Assembly (NCBI RefSeq): GCF_022012295.1
Contig: NZ_JAKLTN010000001.1
Coordinates: 496,001 to 560,000 of the forward strand
Direction: 5' to 3'
DNA length: 64,000 nt
DNA from: Dechloromonas hankyongensis
GTDB lineage: Bacteria; Pseudomonadota; Gammaproteobacteria; Burkholderiales; Rhodocyclaceae
Below the pieces are notes generated by a model. That model worked only from the letters and a program-made list of their open reading frames with translations, was not told the DNA's origin and ran no database searches. Both the position numbers and the translations under genes were made by a program. Shown piece after piece: positions 1 to 7,847 of the stretch (its first letter is position 1; each line of letters opens with the position of its first letter).

Positions 1-2
1 CC

Positions 3-536
3 ATCGCCCTGAAAGATCCGCTGATGATCAGTTTCGACGGCAAGTCGGCTGAGTTGTCGGCCAGCCGTATCAATTTCGATCTCGACGCTGACGGCAAGGC
101 CGAGGAAATCCCGGGCTTCGGTCAGGGCAGCGGCTTCCTGGTCTTCGACCGCAATGGCAACGGCAAGGCCGATGATGGCCGCGAACTGTTCGGCGTCGCC
201 AGTGGCAACGGTTTTGCCGACCTGGCCAAACTCGATGACAACCACAATGGCTGGATAGACGAAAACGACGCCGCCTTCAAGCGCCTCGCCGTGTGGTCGG
301 GCGATGGCTTCCAGTCATTGGCCCAGCGCGGCGTCGGCGCCCTGTACACCGGTGCGGTCGAGGCCCCGTTCTCGCTCAAGACCGACGACAACACCTTGCT
401 CGGCGAGATACGTGCTGCCGGCATCTACCTGACGGAAGCGGGTGAGGTCGGCCATCTGCAGCAGGTCGACCTCGCTGTGTCAGGACCGACGGGCGGGAAG
501 CCAGAACCAGACGAGGGCCAGCGCCTGAGCGCCTAG
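3..536 (+). CDS. EF-hand-like calcium-binding protein, C-terminal part
   Basis: The frame is open to the left edge of the window, so the gene starts upstream; the first in-frame ATG at 24 is probably internal. The visible 177 residues contain three Asp/Asn-rich loops (FDLDADGKAEE, FDRNGNGKADDGRELFG, LDDNHNGWIDENDAAF) that look like EF-hand or dockerin-type calcium sites, as found in large secreted or surface proteins. No signal or anchor is visible in this fragment. Its last 57 bp overlap the 3' end of the convergent MFS gene. Calcium binding is inferred from the loop pattern; the overall function is unknown. Confidence 0.6.
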   Translation: MALKDPLMISFDGKSAELSASRINFDLDADGKAEEIPGFGQGSGFLVFDRNGNGKADDGRELFGVASGNGFADLAKLDDNHNGWIDENDAAFKRLAVWSGDGFQSLAQRGVGALYTGAVEAPFSLKTDDNTLLGEIRAAGIYLTEAGEVGHLQQVDLAVSGPTGGKPEPDEGQRLSA

Positions 537-1697
537 CAGTGAGAGAAAGGCGGCCCGGTAAGCCGCCGCGGTCGTCCAGCCTTGCGCCTGCAGGCCGTCG
601 ACGAAGCCGCCGATGCCCCACTGCAGGCCGAAGGCGCCGACGAAGACCATCAGGTTCAGCGCCGTGTTGGCGCGTCCCGACAGCGCCGTCGGGAAGGCCT
701 GGGCGACCAGCGAATAGGAAATGTTGGACAGCGAGAAGCAGATGCCGAGCAGCGGCCACAGCAGGTCGCCGGCGACGCCGGGGAACAGGCCGATCAGGGC
801 GAAACTGCCGAGGGCGGCGGACATCGCGCCGCGATAGACGTGTTCCAGCTTGACGCCGCGGTGCACCAGCCGGGTGGCGAAGAATCCCATGACCAGGAAG
901 CCGGCCAGCATGGCGCCGCTGATCCAGGTCAGGCGGAGCGCGACGGCGGAGCGCTCCATGTCTTCCTGCACCATCATCCAGCGCGACGCCCACAGGCCCT
1001 GCACGGCCATGAAACCGCCGGTCATCAGCAGGCCCATCGGCGCGTAGCGCCAGAAATGGCGGCTCGAGAATACCTCGCGGACGCCGGCCAGCTGCTCGGC
1101 GAAACCGGCGCGCTTGTGGTCGCCATGCGCATCGGGTACGCGCCACCAGATGAGGGCGGCGACCAGCACGGTGGCAACGGCCAGGCCGAGGGCGATGACG
1201 CGCCAACTGGTGAAGCCGATGGCGAATTCCAGCGGCTTGGACGCGGCGAGGGCGCCGAGGCCGCCGGACGCCATCATCCAGCCGGTCAGCGATGCCTGCC
1301 GTTCGGGCGGGAACCACAGCGCAAAGGCCTTGAACGAGGCCATCAGGCAGGCCGAAACGCCGAGGCCGATCAGGGCGCGGCCGATGGCCAGGCCGCCCAG
1401 CGTATCGGACAGCGCAAAGATGGCGACGCCGCTACCGGCCACCAGCAGCAGCGCGGACTCGACCCGGCGCGGGCCGTAGCGGTCGAGCAGCATGCCGAGC
1501 GGCAGCTGGGCGGCGGCGAAGGCGAGGAAATAGGTGCTGGTCAGCAGGCCGAGGGCATTGTCAGGGAGGTCCAGTTCGCGCGCCAGCACCGGCCCGATGA
1601 CGGCATTGACGGTGCGGAACAGGTAGGACAGGAAGTAGCCGGCCGCAAAAGGCAGGAACAGCCTGAGCCAGCCGGCCGGGGGCGGGGCATAACTCAC
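480..1697 (-). CDS. MFS transporter
   Basis: A 405-residue protein with about twelve hydrophobic segments, typical of a single-unit major facilitator permease in the inner membrane. The loop after the second helix reads LLDRYGPRRVES, a degenerate form of the MFS signature GxLaDrxGrkr. The GTG start at 1697 overlaps the stop of the MOSC gene by four bases (GTGA), indicating translational coupling; the same frame stays open further upstream but that part is antisense-like Arg/Pro-rich sequence. The substrate cannot be told from sequence. Closest in feel to the sugar-phosphate/organic acid porter branch, which is a weak inference. Confidence 0.8.
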   Translation of the reverse strand: MSYAPPPAGWLRLFLPFAAGYFLSYLFRTVNAVIGPVLARELDLPDNALGLLTSTYFLAFAAAQLPLGMLLDRYGPRRVESALLLVAGSGVAIFALSDTLGGLAIGRALIGLGVSACLMASFKAFALWFPPERQASLTGWMMASGGLGALAASKPLEFAIGFTSWRVIALGLAVATVLVAALIWWRVPDAHGDHKRAGFAEQLAGVREVFSSRHFWRYAPMGLLMTGGFMAVQGLWASRWMMVQEDMERSAVALRLTWISGAMLAGFLVMGFFATRLVHRGVKLEHVYRGAMSAALGSFALIGLFPGVAGDLLWPLLGICFSLSNISYSLVAQAFPTALSGRANTALNLMVFVGAFGLQWGIGGFVDGLQAQGWTTAAAYRAAFLSLLGAQALALVWFWLPARRS

Positions 1698-2404
1698 GGC
1701 TGCTCCGGTTTGGTGTGGAAGGTCTTGACCGCGGGTGGTGCCTCGTTGGCATGCTGGCGCAGCCAATCCAGCCGCTTGACGATTTTCTCCCGCCAGTTGT
1801 CGGCTATCCCGGGCGAGGCGGCCAGCTTTTCCAGGTCGGCCAGCGGCGGGCGGTGTTCCTGCCAGCACAGCATGGCCTCGGCCAGCGTATAGGCGGTAGG
1901 GTCGCTCTGTTCGAGCAGCAGTTCGTCGTCCAGATTGACCGTGCCGGGGGTCAGCACACGCCAGTACCAGCCGGTCAGCCGCTGTTCGGCGATGAATTGC
2001 GCTATGCCGTCGCAGCCGTAGCGTTCGTCTATCTTCCAGCACGGATTGCGCGGTTGGCAGAGCTGCAGGCGGGCGGTGCCGAGACGCCAGATGTCGCCGA
2101 GCCGGACGACGCTTTCATCCAAGTCGGGGGTCGAAATGTTCTCGCCTATGCTGCCGACCACCAGCTGTGGCGCTGCGTCCTGAAAGCGGGCGGCGAGCTT
2201 GGCGTAGTGCGCGGCGGGAAAGAGATGGACCGCCTTGTCGGGGCCGCCATGCACCCGGCGGTCGGCTTGCTGGTCGCCGACGAAGCCTTCGTGACCGAGC
2301 TGCAACGGGCCACTGGCCGGTTGTTTATACATGCCGGTCGGGCGACCGGATTCGGGCAGCGGCCGAATGCCGCCGATAAAAAGGGAAATAGTTGCCATGG
2401 TCAT
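1694..2404 (-). CDS. MOSC domain protein, YiiM-like
   Basis: A 236-residue protein matching the MOSC family of molybdenum-cofactor-binding proteins. Diagnostic stretches are GFVGDQQADRRVHGGPDKAV, the GENIST loop, and the cysteine in QPRNPCWKID that would bind the cofactor sulphur, followed by the YiiM-type C-terminal helices. YiiM proteins reduce N-hydroxylated compounds in E. coli. ATGs at 2404 and 2398 are both possible starts; neither has a strong ribosome site. It is the first gene of a pair with the MFS transporter downstream, which it overlaps by four bases. Confidence 0.82.
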   Translation of the reverse strand: MTMATISLFIGGIRPLPESGRPTGMYKQPASGPLQLGHEGFVGDQQADRRVHGGPDKAVHLFPAAHYAKLAARFQDAAPQLVVGSIGENISTPDLDESVVRLGDIWRLGTARLQLCQPRNPCWKIDERYGCDGIAQFIAEQRLTGWYWRVLTPGTVNLDDELLLEQSDPTAYTLAEAMLCWQEHRPPLADLEKLAASPGIADNWREKIVKRLDWLRQHANEAPPAVKTFHTKPEQP

Positions 2405-2479
2405 GCCGATTTTGCCATCACGGGCGTCAAAAGTAAGCGCTGGAATACCCGTAGCCTGCAATGTTGTCGATCGGCCGGC

Positions 2480-3373
2480 TCAATCCCACAGCCAGGCCGC
2501 GCCGCGCACGCCCGACGAGTCGCCGTGCATTGGCGGCAGGAAGCGGGTGGCGACGGTATCGGAAAAAACGTAGGGGGCGCAGCGTTCGGGCAGGTTGCGG
2601 TACAGGCGCTGCATGTTGGACAGGCCGCCACCGAGCACGATGACGTCCGGGTCGAGGATGTTGATTACCCCGGCCAGCGCCCGTCCGAGGCGATCCTCGT
2701 AACGCTGCAGCGTGGCTTCGCAGGCACTGTCGCCTTGTGCTGCGCGCGCTTCGATGCTGGCGGCGTGCAGCGCCTCGCCGGTATGGCGGGCATGGTCGGC
2801 GGCGAGGCCCGGGCCGGACAGGTAGGTTTCGACGCAGCCGTGGCGGCCGCAATAGCAGGCGGGCATCGGCTGGTCGTCGGCACGCAGGCCGGGCAGGGGG
2901 TTATGCCCCCATTCGCCGGCAATGGCATTGGCCCCGACCAGCACGTTTTGCCGGACGACGATGCCGCCGCCGACGCCGGTGCCGAGAATGACGCCGAAGA
3001 GGACCTCGGCATCGCGGCCGCTGCCGTCGATGGCTTCGGACAGCGCGAAGCAGTTGGCGTCATTGGCCAGGCGGACTTCACGCTGGAGCAGGGCCTGCAG
3101 GTCGCGGCGCAAGGGCTGGCCGATCAGGCAGGTCGAGTTGGCGTTCTTGATCAGGCCACTGTGGCGCGCTTCGGCCCCGGGGATGCCGATGCCGACGCTG
3201 CCGCGCTGTCCGAGTTCGTCCTCGGCCGCTTCGACCAGGCCGGCGACGGCCATCACCGTTGCCAGGTAGTCGCCCTGCGGCGTGGCGATGCGCCGGCGCA
3301 GCAGTTCCCGGCCGTCGTCGGCCAGCGCGGCGATTTCGATCTTGGTGCCGCCGAGGTCGATGCCCAGACGCAT
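2480..3373 (-). CDS. ROK family sugar kinase, probable fructokinase
   Basis: A 297-residue ROK kinase. It opens with the phosphate loop GIDLGGTKIEIAAL, has the catalytic-base region RLANDANCFAL and the ROK zinc site GHNPLPG...CYCGRHGCVET, and ends with LDPDVIVLGGGLSN. These proteins phosphorylate free hexoses with ATP in the cytoplasm; the E. coli Mak fructokinase branch fits best, but glucose or N-acetyl-sugars cannot be excluded. Its ATG overlaps the stop of the upstream methyltransferase-like gene (ATGA), so the two are probably co-translated. Confidence 0.85.
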   Translation of the reverse strand: MRLGIDLGGTKIEIAALADDGRELLRRRIATPQGDYLATVMAVAGLVEAAEDELGQRGSVGIGIPGAEARHSGLIKNANSTCLIGQPLRRDLQALLQREVRLANDANCFALSEAIDGSGRDAEVLFGVILGTGVGGGIVVRQNVLVGANAIAGEWGHNPLPGLRADDQPMPACYCGRHGCVETYLSGPGLAADHARHTGEALHAASIEARAAQGDSACEATLQRYEDRLGRALAGVINILDPDVIVLGGGLSNMQRLYRNLPERCAPYVFSDTVATRFLPPMHGDSSGVRGAAWLWD

Positions 3374-4023
3374 CAGACGCGGACGGCAATACCCTTGACG
3401 TTGCCGTAGGTGGTGGTCAGGGTGCGCAGCACGCTGGCGCCGGCGTCGAGCAGCAGCATGAACAGGTTACGTTCGGTGTACAGGCAGACCGGCTGCCGGA
3501 TTCCATATTTCTCGGCCAACGGCGCGGCGAGCGGTGCGAAACGCTGTTCGATCAGGACATTGCCGCCGGCATAATTCTCGCCGAGTTCGGAGTGCAGGCC
3601 GAGCACCGAGACATACAGCTTGCCGCCGATGCGCAACTGCAGCAGAAGCCGGCGGACGATCTGGCGGGCCTGTTCGTAGGGCTTGCCGCACAGACCCCGG
3701 CGCATCACGATCATATCGTAGGGCTGACCGGGAAATACCTCAGGCAATGCGTCCAGCTCCCAGGCGACAAAGGAAATTTCGTCGCGTCGACCGGAAGCCA
3801 GGATGCGGCCTTCGATTTCCTGCTGGTAGGCCGGGTGGTCGACGATCAGCACCTGGGCGCCGAGGTTGGCGAGTTTGGGTGCCATCTCGCAGTGCTTGTC
3901 GGAAATGATGAGGACGGAGACGCGATGGTCCACACGCTGCCGCTTGACGCATTCCTCGAGGGCGTAGCGCTCCAGTTCGTCAGTCCCGGTGTCCCAGGGA
4001 TTGGCGGTAAGATGTGTTGTCAT
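3373..4023 (-). CDS. Methyltransferase-like conserved hypothetical
   Basis: A 216-residue protein with alternating strands and helices and a Rossmann-like middle: VSVLIISDKHCEMAPKL, then AQVLIVDHPAY, then PYDMIVMRRGL and IGGKLYVSVLGL. That order resembles class I SAM-dependent methyltransferases, where the acidic residue after the second strand binds SAM, but the usual GxGxG loop is absent. Start at 4023 is chosen because the upstream extension lacks family-like sequence. It is translationally coupled to the ROK kinase downstream. Function is unknown; an enzyme acting on a small molecule is only a guess. Confidence 0.6.
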   Translation of the reverse strand: MTTHLTANPWDTGTDELERYALEECVKRQRVDHRVSVLIISDKHCEMAPKLANLGAQVLIVDHPAYQQEIEGRILASGRRDEISFVAWELDALPEVFPGQPYDMIVMRRGLCGKPYEQARQIVRRLLLQLRIGGKLYVSVLGLHSELGENYAGGNVLIEQRFAPLAAPLAEKYGIRQPVCLYTERNLFMLLLDAGASVLRTLTTTYGNVKGIAVRV

Positions 4024-4101
4024 GATGTTGTCTCCCGTCGGTTCATTTTGCATGAAGGCCGGTCTGTGTGACAACGGGAAAAAGATGCGAAAGGAAAAAC
4101 G

Positions 4102-4431
4102 ATGCTCGTTCGCTTTATCTCCAGTGAAACCGGGGAAATTATGATGTTCGCCGATGCCGCCCGGAGTCTGCTCCAGGTCCTGGGCAAGGACACGACGGCC
4201 AAGGGGGCTTTCCTGCCCGACGAGATGTTGGCTGCCGCCCGGACCTTGCGCGATGCGGCAAGCCGGGCCGAGGCTCCACCGGTGGACGACGAACCCGATG
4301 CCGACGGCAAGAAGAAGGAGCCGGTCGTTGCGCTGGGCCAGCGCGCCTGGCCGCTGATCGACATGCTGGAACGGACGGCCAAGGGCGGCGCCAAGGCCAA
4401 TATCGTGTGGGAGGCGGCGGCCGATTTCTGA
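4102..4431 (+). CDS. DUF1840 domain protein
   Basis: A 109-residue protein of the betaproteobacterial DUF1840 family: N-terminal MLVRFISSETGEIMMFADAA, a central acidic/lysine-rich linker, and a C-terminal helix with QRAWPLIDMLERT. The family has no known function. It lies divergently from the methyltransferase-like gene with about 80 bp between them, so both promoters probably sit in 4024-4101. The length is normal for the family. Confidence 0.75.
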   Translation: MLVRFISSETGEIMMFADAARSLLQVLGKDTTAKGAFLPDEMLAAARTLRDAASRAEAPPVDDEPDADGKKKEPVVALGQRAWPLIDMLERTAKGGAKANIVWEAAADF

Positions 4432-4460
4432 AGCGGATGGTGCGCCGTCTCGGCGCCGGA

Positions 4461-4835
4461 TCAGCCGGCCCGGCCGATGCCGAAGCCGTTGGCGATGCTG
4501 TCGAGAACCTGCTGCAGTTCGCGTTCGAAGTGAAGCAGGAATTGTTCAGGCGCGGCATCGCCGTCGTGCAAGGCCATTTCCAGCGCCCGGGCAGCGTCCT
4601 GCAGGCCGGGGGCGCCGATGGTACCGGCCAAGCCCTTGGCGCTGTGGGCGTGACGTTCGGCAGCGACCAGATCGCCGCCGGTGATGGCGGCGCGGATGGC
4701 TTGCGGTTCGTCGATGAAGCGGGCGTGGAAGTCGCGCAGGACCTTTTCGTACAGGCCGGCCTTGTTCATCATGCGTCTCATGCCGTCGGCCGTATCGATG
4801 CCCGGCAGATTCGGTAGTTCCGTGGCGTCGGTCAT
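4461..4835 (-). CDS. Hpt domain phosphotransfer protein
   Basis: A 124-residue, almost all-helical histidine phosphotransfer domain. The phosphorylatable histidine is in ERHAHSAKGLAGTIGA, matching the HxxKG motif of ArcB/BarA-type Hpt domains. It has no other domain, so it is a free-standing relay protein passing phosphate between a hybrid kinase and a response regulator, neither of which is in the window. The neighbouring CheZ-like gene on the same strand (start 5473) suggests a chemotaxis or motility-linked relay. Confidence 0.82.
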   Translation of the reverse strand: MTDATELPNLPGIDTADGMRRMMNKAGLYEKVLRDFHARFIDEPQAIRAAITGGDLVAAERHAHSAKGLAGTIGAPGLQDAARALEMALHDGDAAPEQFLLHFERELQQVLDSIANGFGIGRAG

Positions 4836-4903
4836 GGGGCTATCTCCAGCTTGAGGTCGGTAGGGGCTGCGGCCAGGCGTTGGCGGAAGGCGGGCGGCGA
4901 AGC

Positions 4904-5473
4904 CTAGAAGAATTCGATATCATCACTTTTCCCATCCATCTCGGCCATGAACTTGTCGACCGCATGCTGCACCGGCACGCCCTGCATGACGGCATTGAAC
5001 ATGGCGATTTCCTCGCGGGTCGAATACTTGGACTTGATCCGATGCTGAAGGTTGACCCATTCGCCGGGGCTGAACAGGCGCTGCGGATCGCCAACCAGCT
5101 CGCTCAGCTCGCCCAGGCTGAGGCCGACGTGGCCGAGGCGCTGGACCAGCTTGTCGTAGAACTGGAAGGCGATGATGGCCTGGTGCATCATGCGCGAAAC
5201 GTGTTCGGAAACGCCGCTCAGGTTCTGCTTGGCGACGCCGACTTCACCGTGGTCGGGCAGGGTGCCGATGGTGTCGGAAATCATCCGCATGTAGTTGGCC
5301 ATGGTCGTGAAGGAATCGGTCAGCACGTCGACCGAGCTGTCGCTGTCCTTCATCGCGGCTTCGATCTGTACGGCGGACAGTTCGAGCATCAGTACCGTTT
5401 CCCGCACCTGGCTCCAGTTCAGATCCGGCATGTGAGCGCTGGTGCCTCGCGGATGGCTTGTCTCTACGGTCAT
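4904..5473 (-). CDS. Helical CheZ-like protein, chemotaxis-associated
   Basis: A 189-residue acidic helical protein starting at 5473. The segment AFQFYDKLVQRLGHV resembles the FQxxDxxxQ region of CheZ-like phosphatases and related chemotaxis helpers, where the acidic residue and the glutamine attack phospho-CheY. The rest is amphipathic helix without further motifs. It precedes the Hpt gene on the same strand with about 70 bp between them, so an operon is likely. A phosphatase role is inference; a structural coupling protein is the main alternative. Confidence 0.5.
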   Translation of the reverse strand: MTVETSHPRGTSAHMPDLNWSQVRETVLMLELSAVQIEAAMKDSDSSVDVLTDSFTTMANYMRMISDTIGTLPDHGEVGVAKQNLSGVSEHVSRMMHQAIIAFQFYDKLVQRLGHVGLSLGELSELVGDPQRLFSPGEWVNLQHRIKSKYSTREEIAMFNAVMQGVPVQHAVDKFMAEMDGKSDDIEFF

Positions 5474-5513
5474 TCCCTTCCCCTGTTTGGCCGGGAAACT
5501 ATAGCGCAATTCA

Positions 5514-5873
5514 TCAGCCGCGTTCCACGAGCACGTAGTGTTTGCGCACCGCCTCGAGCACTTCGAAGCTGCCGGTGAAGCCGGCCGGAATGATGCAGGC
5601 ATCGCCGGGACCGAATTCGGCGGCCTGGCCGGAAGCGCTGATGATGCGTATGCGGCCCTCGATGACGCAGAAGAATTCATCCTTGCCGGGGGCGAAGGCG
5701 ATATCCCACGCCCCGGGTTCGCACGCCCAGATGCCGGCCGACAGGTCGCCGTTGGCACTCAGGAAATGCTCCCAGGTGGTGCGCAGCGGATTGCCCTTGA
5801 CCAGCCGGTCCGGGCGGGGATGGTCGTGGACCGGGGGCGGGGTAGTGGCGGAGAAGACGGTCAGTTCGGGCAT
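5514..5873 (-). CDS. Cupin domain protein (DUF861-like)
   Basis: A 119-residue single-domain cupin. The core GIWACEPGAWDIAFAPGKDEFFCVIEG and the later FGPGDACIIPAGFTG correspond to the two cupin motifs, but the usual metal histidines are largely replaced, as in the cupin_3/DUF861 (EutQ, ureidoglycolate) branch. A cytoplasmic location is expected because there is no signal peptide. The substrate is unknown. Confidence 0.7.
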   Translation of the reverse strand: MPELTVFSATTPPPVHDHPRPDRLVKGNPLRTTWEHFLSANGDLSAGIWACEPGAWDIAFAPGKDEFFCVIEGRIRIISASGQAAEFGPGDACIIPAGFTGSFEVLEAVRKHYVLVERG

Positions 5874-5970
5874 GGTGTTTGGTCGATATTAGTTAGTTGC
5901 TAGTTATTAGCTGTTAGCCGCCATGGGGGAGGGTAAGGTCGCCATGTTAATTTGCCGCGATAATTCGCTC

Positions 5971-6678
5971 ATGAAATATGTCTCACTGCTCGGGTTTTAT
6001 TTTGCCGCCGGTATCGCCGGGGCGGCGCCGGCCGTGGTGGCCGTCGATGTCGGCCACGGCGGACTCGACAGCGGGGCGATCAGCGCCCGCGGCCGGCCCG
6101 AATTCGCCTTCAACCGGGATTTCGCCGGCCGGGTGGTGACGGCGCTGCGCGAGCGTGATCTGGACGTCAAGGAGGTCAATTTCGACGGCCAGATCGGCAG
6201 CCTCGCCGCCCGTCCCAAGGCCGCCCGGGGCAGCGATTTCTTCATTTCCATCCATCACGATTCGATCAGCGAACAGTGGCTGCTCGACTGGGAGTGGGAC
6301 GGCAAGCCGCAACGCTATACCGAGGTCAAACGCGGCTACGGTATTTTCGTCTCGGCGCACAATCCAGATCCGCCGACCAGCTTGCGCTGCGCGTCGGCCA
6401 TCGGCGCCATGCTGCGGCGGGCTGGTTTCGAGCCGTCGACCTGGCACGCGCGCAAGCATGTGGCGGCCGATGCCCAAAACGGCGTCTGGTATTACGATAA
6501 TCTGGTTGTTCTGTACCGCACCACGCTGCCCGCCGTGCTGTTCGAAGCAGGGGTGATCAAGCATCGCGACGAGGAACTGGAACTGCTCGATCCCGAACGC
6601 CAGGCGCGCATGGCCGACGCCGTCGCCACCGGCATCGCCGCCTGCCTGTTCGTTACAGAAAAATCGGCTCGGGAGTAA
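5971..6678 (+). CDS. N-acetylmuramoyl-L-alanine amidase (Amidase_3)
   Basis: A 235-residue exported amidase that cuts the bond between MurNAc and the stem peptide. The start at 5971 gives a clean signal peptide with cleavage expected after AGIAGAAPA. Zinc ligands are visible: His in DVGHGG, Glu in PEFAFN and His in SIHHD; the catalytic Glu is in LFEAGVI. There is no AMIN targeting domain or LysM, so it is a minimal catalytic form. The 3' end overlaps convergent murB by 26 bp. ATGs at 5923 and 5944 would add a non-signal-like extension and are less likely. Confidence 0.85.
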   Translation: MKYVSLLGFYFAAGIAGAAPAVVAVDVGHGGLDSGAISARGRPEFAFNRDFAGRVVTALRERDLDVKEVNFDGQIGSLAARPKAARGSDFFISIHHDSISEQWLLDWEWDGKPQRYTEVKRGYGIFVSAHNPDPPTSLRCASAIGAMLRRAGFEPSTWHARKHVAADAQNGVWYYDNLVVLYRTTLPAVLFEAGVIKHRDEELELLDPERQARMADAVATGIAACLFVTEKSARE

Positions 6679-7666
6679 GGGCAACGGCGAAACGCGCCGC
6701 CACGTCGGCCTGCACCGCAGCCATCGTGCGCCGCACGTCGGCTCCGGTCGCCCCGCCGCGATTGACCAGGACCAGCGCCTGTTTTTCGTACATGCCGACC
6801 GGCCCGAGATTCTTCCCTCTCCAGCCAGCCTGCTCGATGAGCCAGCCGGCGGCCAGCTTGACCCGGCCATCGGGTTGCGGGTAGCTGGGCAGGGTCGGGT
6901 GAGCGGCCTTGAGCGCCTCGGCCTGCACCTTGGTCACCACCGGGTTGTGGAAAAAACTGCCGGCATTGGGAATGCGCGCCGGATCCGGCAGCTTGCGCTG
7001 GCGCACGGCGACGATGGCGTCGGCAATGTTCTGCGGCGTCGGTGTGGCAATGTGCTGCGCAGCGAGTTCCTGCGAAACGTCGGCGTAGCGCAGGTTGGGC
7101 ATCCACTTCTTGGGCAGCCGGAAAACGACCGACGTGATCGCCATGCGCCCGCTCAGATGCCAGCCCTCCTGCTTGAACAGGCTGTCGCGGTAGGCGAAAC
7201 GGCAAGCGCTACGGTCAATCTGAAAAAACGCCTGTTTTTCGAAATCCCAGGCCGTCAGCGCCTGGAAACACTCGCCGACCTCAAGGCCGTAGGCACCGAT
7301 ATTCTGGATCGGCGCGGCGCCCACCGTGCCGGGAATCAGGGACAGGTTTTCCAGCCCTGGCCAGCCTTGGCGCAAGGTCCATTGGACGAATTCGTGCCAG
7401 TTCTCGCCAGCCCCGGCCTCGATGTAGAAGGCCTCGGCGTCCTCCTTGAGCAGGTGTTTTCCGAAAATGGCCATGTGCAGGACGAGGCCGTCGAAGTCGC
7501 CGGTCAGCACGAGGTTGCTGCCGCCGCCAAGAATGAAGCGCCTGTCCCGCGCCAGGTCGGGGGCGGCCAGCTCGTCCGCTGCAGAGATCTTGAGGTAGCG
7601 GGCTGCCCTGCCGGGCAGGGCGAGGGTATTGCAGGGGCGGAGGTCGAAATCGGTGGCCGGGATCAT
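6653..7666 (-). CDS. murB: UDP-N-acetylenolpyruvoylglucosamine reductase
   Basis: MurB (337 residues) makes UDP-MurNAc from UDP-GlcNAc-enolpyruvate with NADPH and FAD, a committed step of peptidoglycan synthesis in the cytoplasm. The start gives the family N-terminus [19 protein letters not shown]-binding stretches include [19 protein letters not shown] and [17 protein letters not shown]; the catalytic serine lies in [12 protein letters not shown], and the C-terminal RAGW-like segment is [10 protein letters not shown]. It is the type I form with the extra loop, as in E. coli. It stands alone rather than in the dcw cluster. Confidence 0.95.
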   Translation of the reverse strand: MIPATDFDLRPCNTLALPGRAARYLKISAADELAAPDLARDRRFILGGGSNLVLTGDFDGLVLHMAIFGKHLLKEDAEAFYIEAGAGENWHEFVQWTLRQGWPGLENLSLIPGTVGAAPIQNIGAYGLEVGECFQALTAWDFEKQAFFQIDRSACRFAYRDSLFKQEGWHLSGRMAITSVVFRLPKKWMPNLRYADVSQELAAQHIATPTPQNIADAIVAVRQRKLPDPARIPNAGSFFHNPVVTKVQAEALKAAHPTLPSYPQPDGRVKLAAGWLIEQAGWRGKNLGPVGMYEKQALVLVNRGGATGADVRRTMAAVQADVAARFAVALTPEPIFL

Positions 7667-7847
7667 CGTCCGGATTTTCGCCGATTTCCCCGAAATTGCC
7701 ACGGCGTATGCATTTCTTTCGCCATCCGAGCACTAAATTTGACTTTCGATATAGCTGTCCGCGGCTATCCAGTGATATAAGCACAATTTTGGTGTGGTTA
7801 TTATTGCGACTACGAAAGCTCCTATCGATGGACAGCCCGCTGCCCGA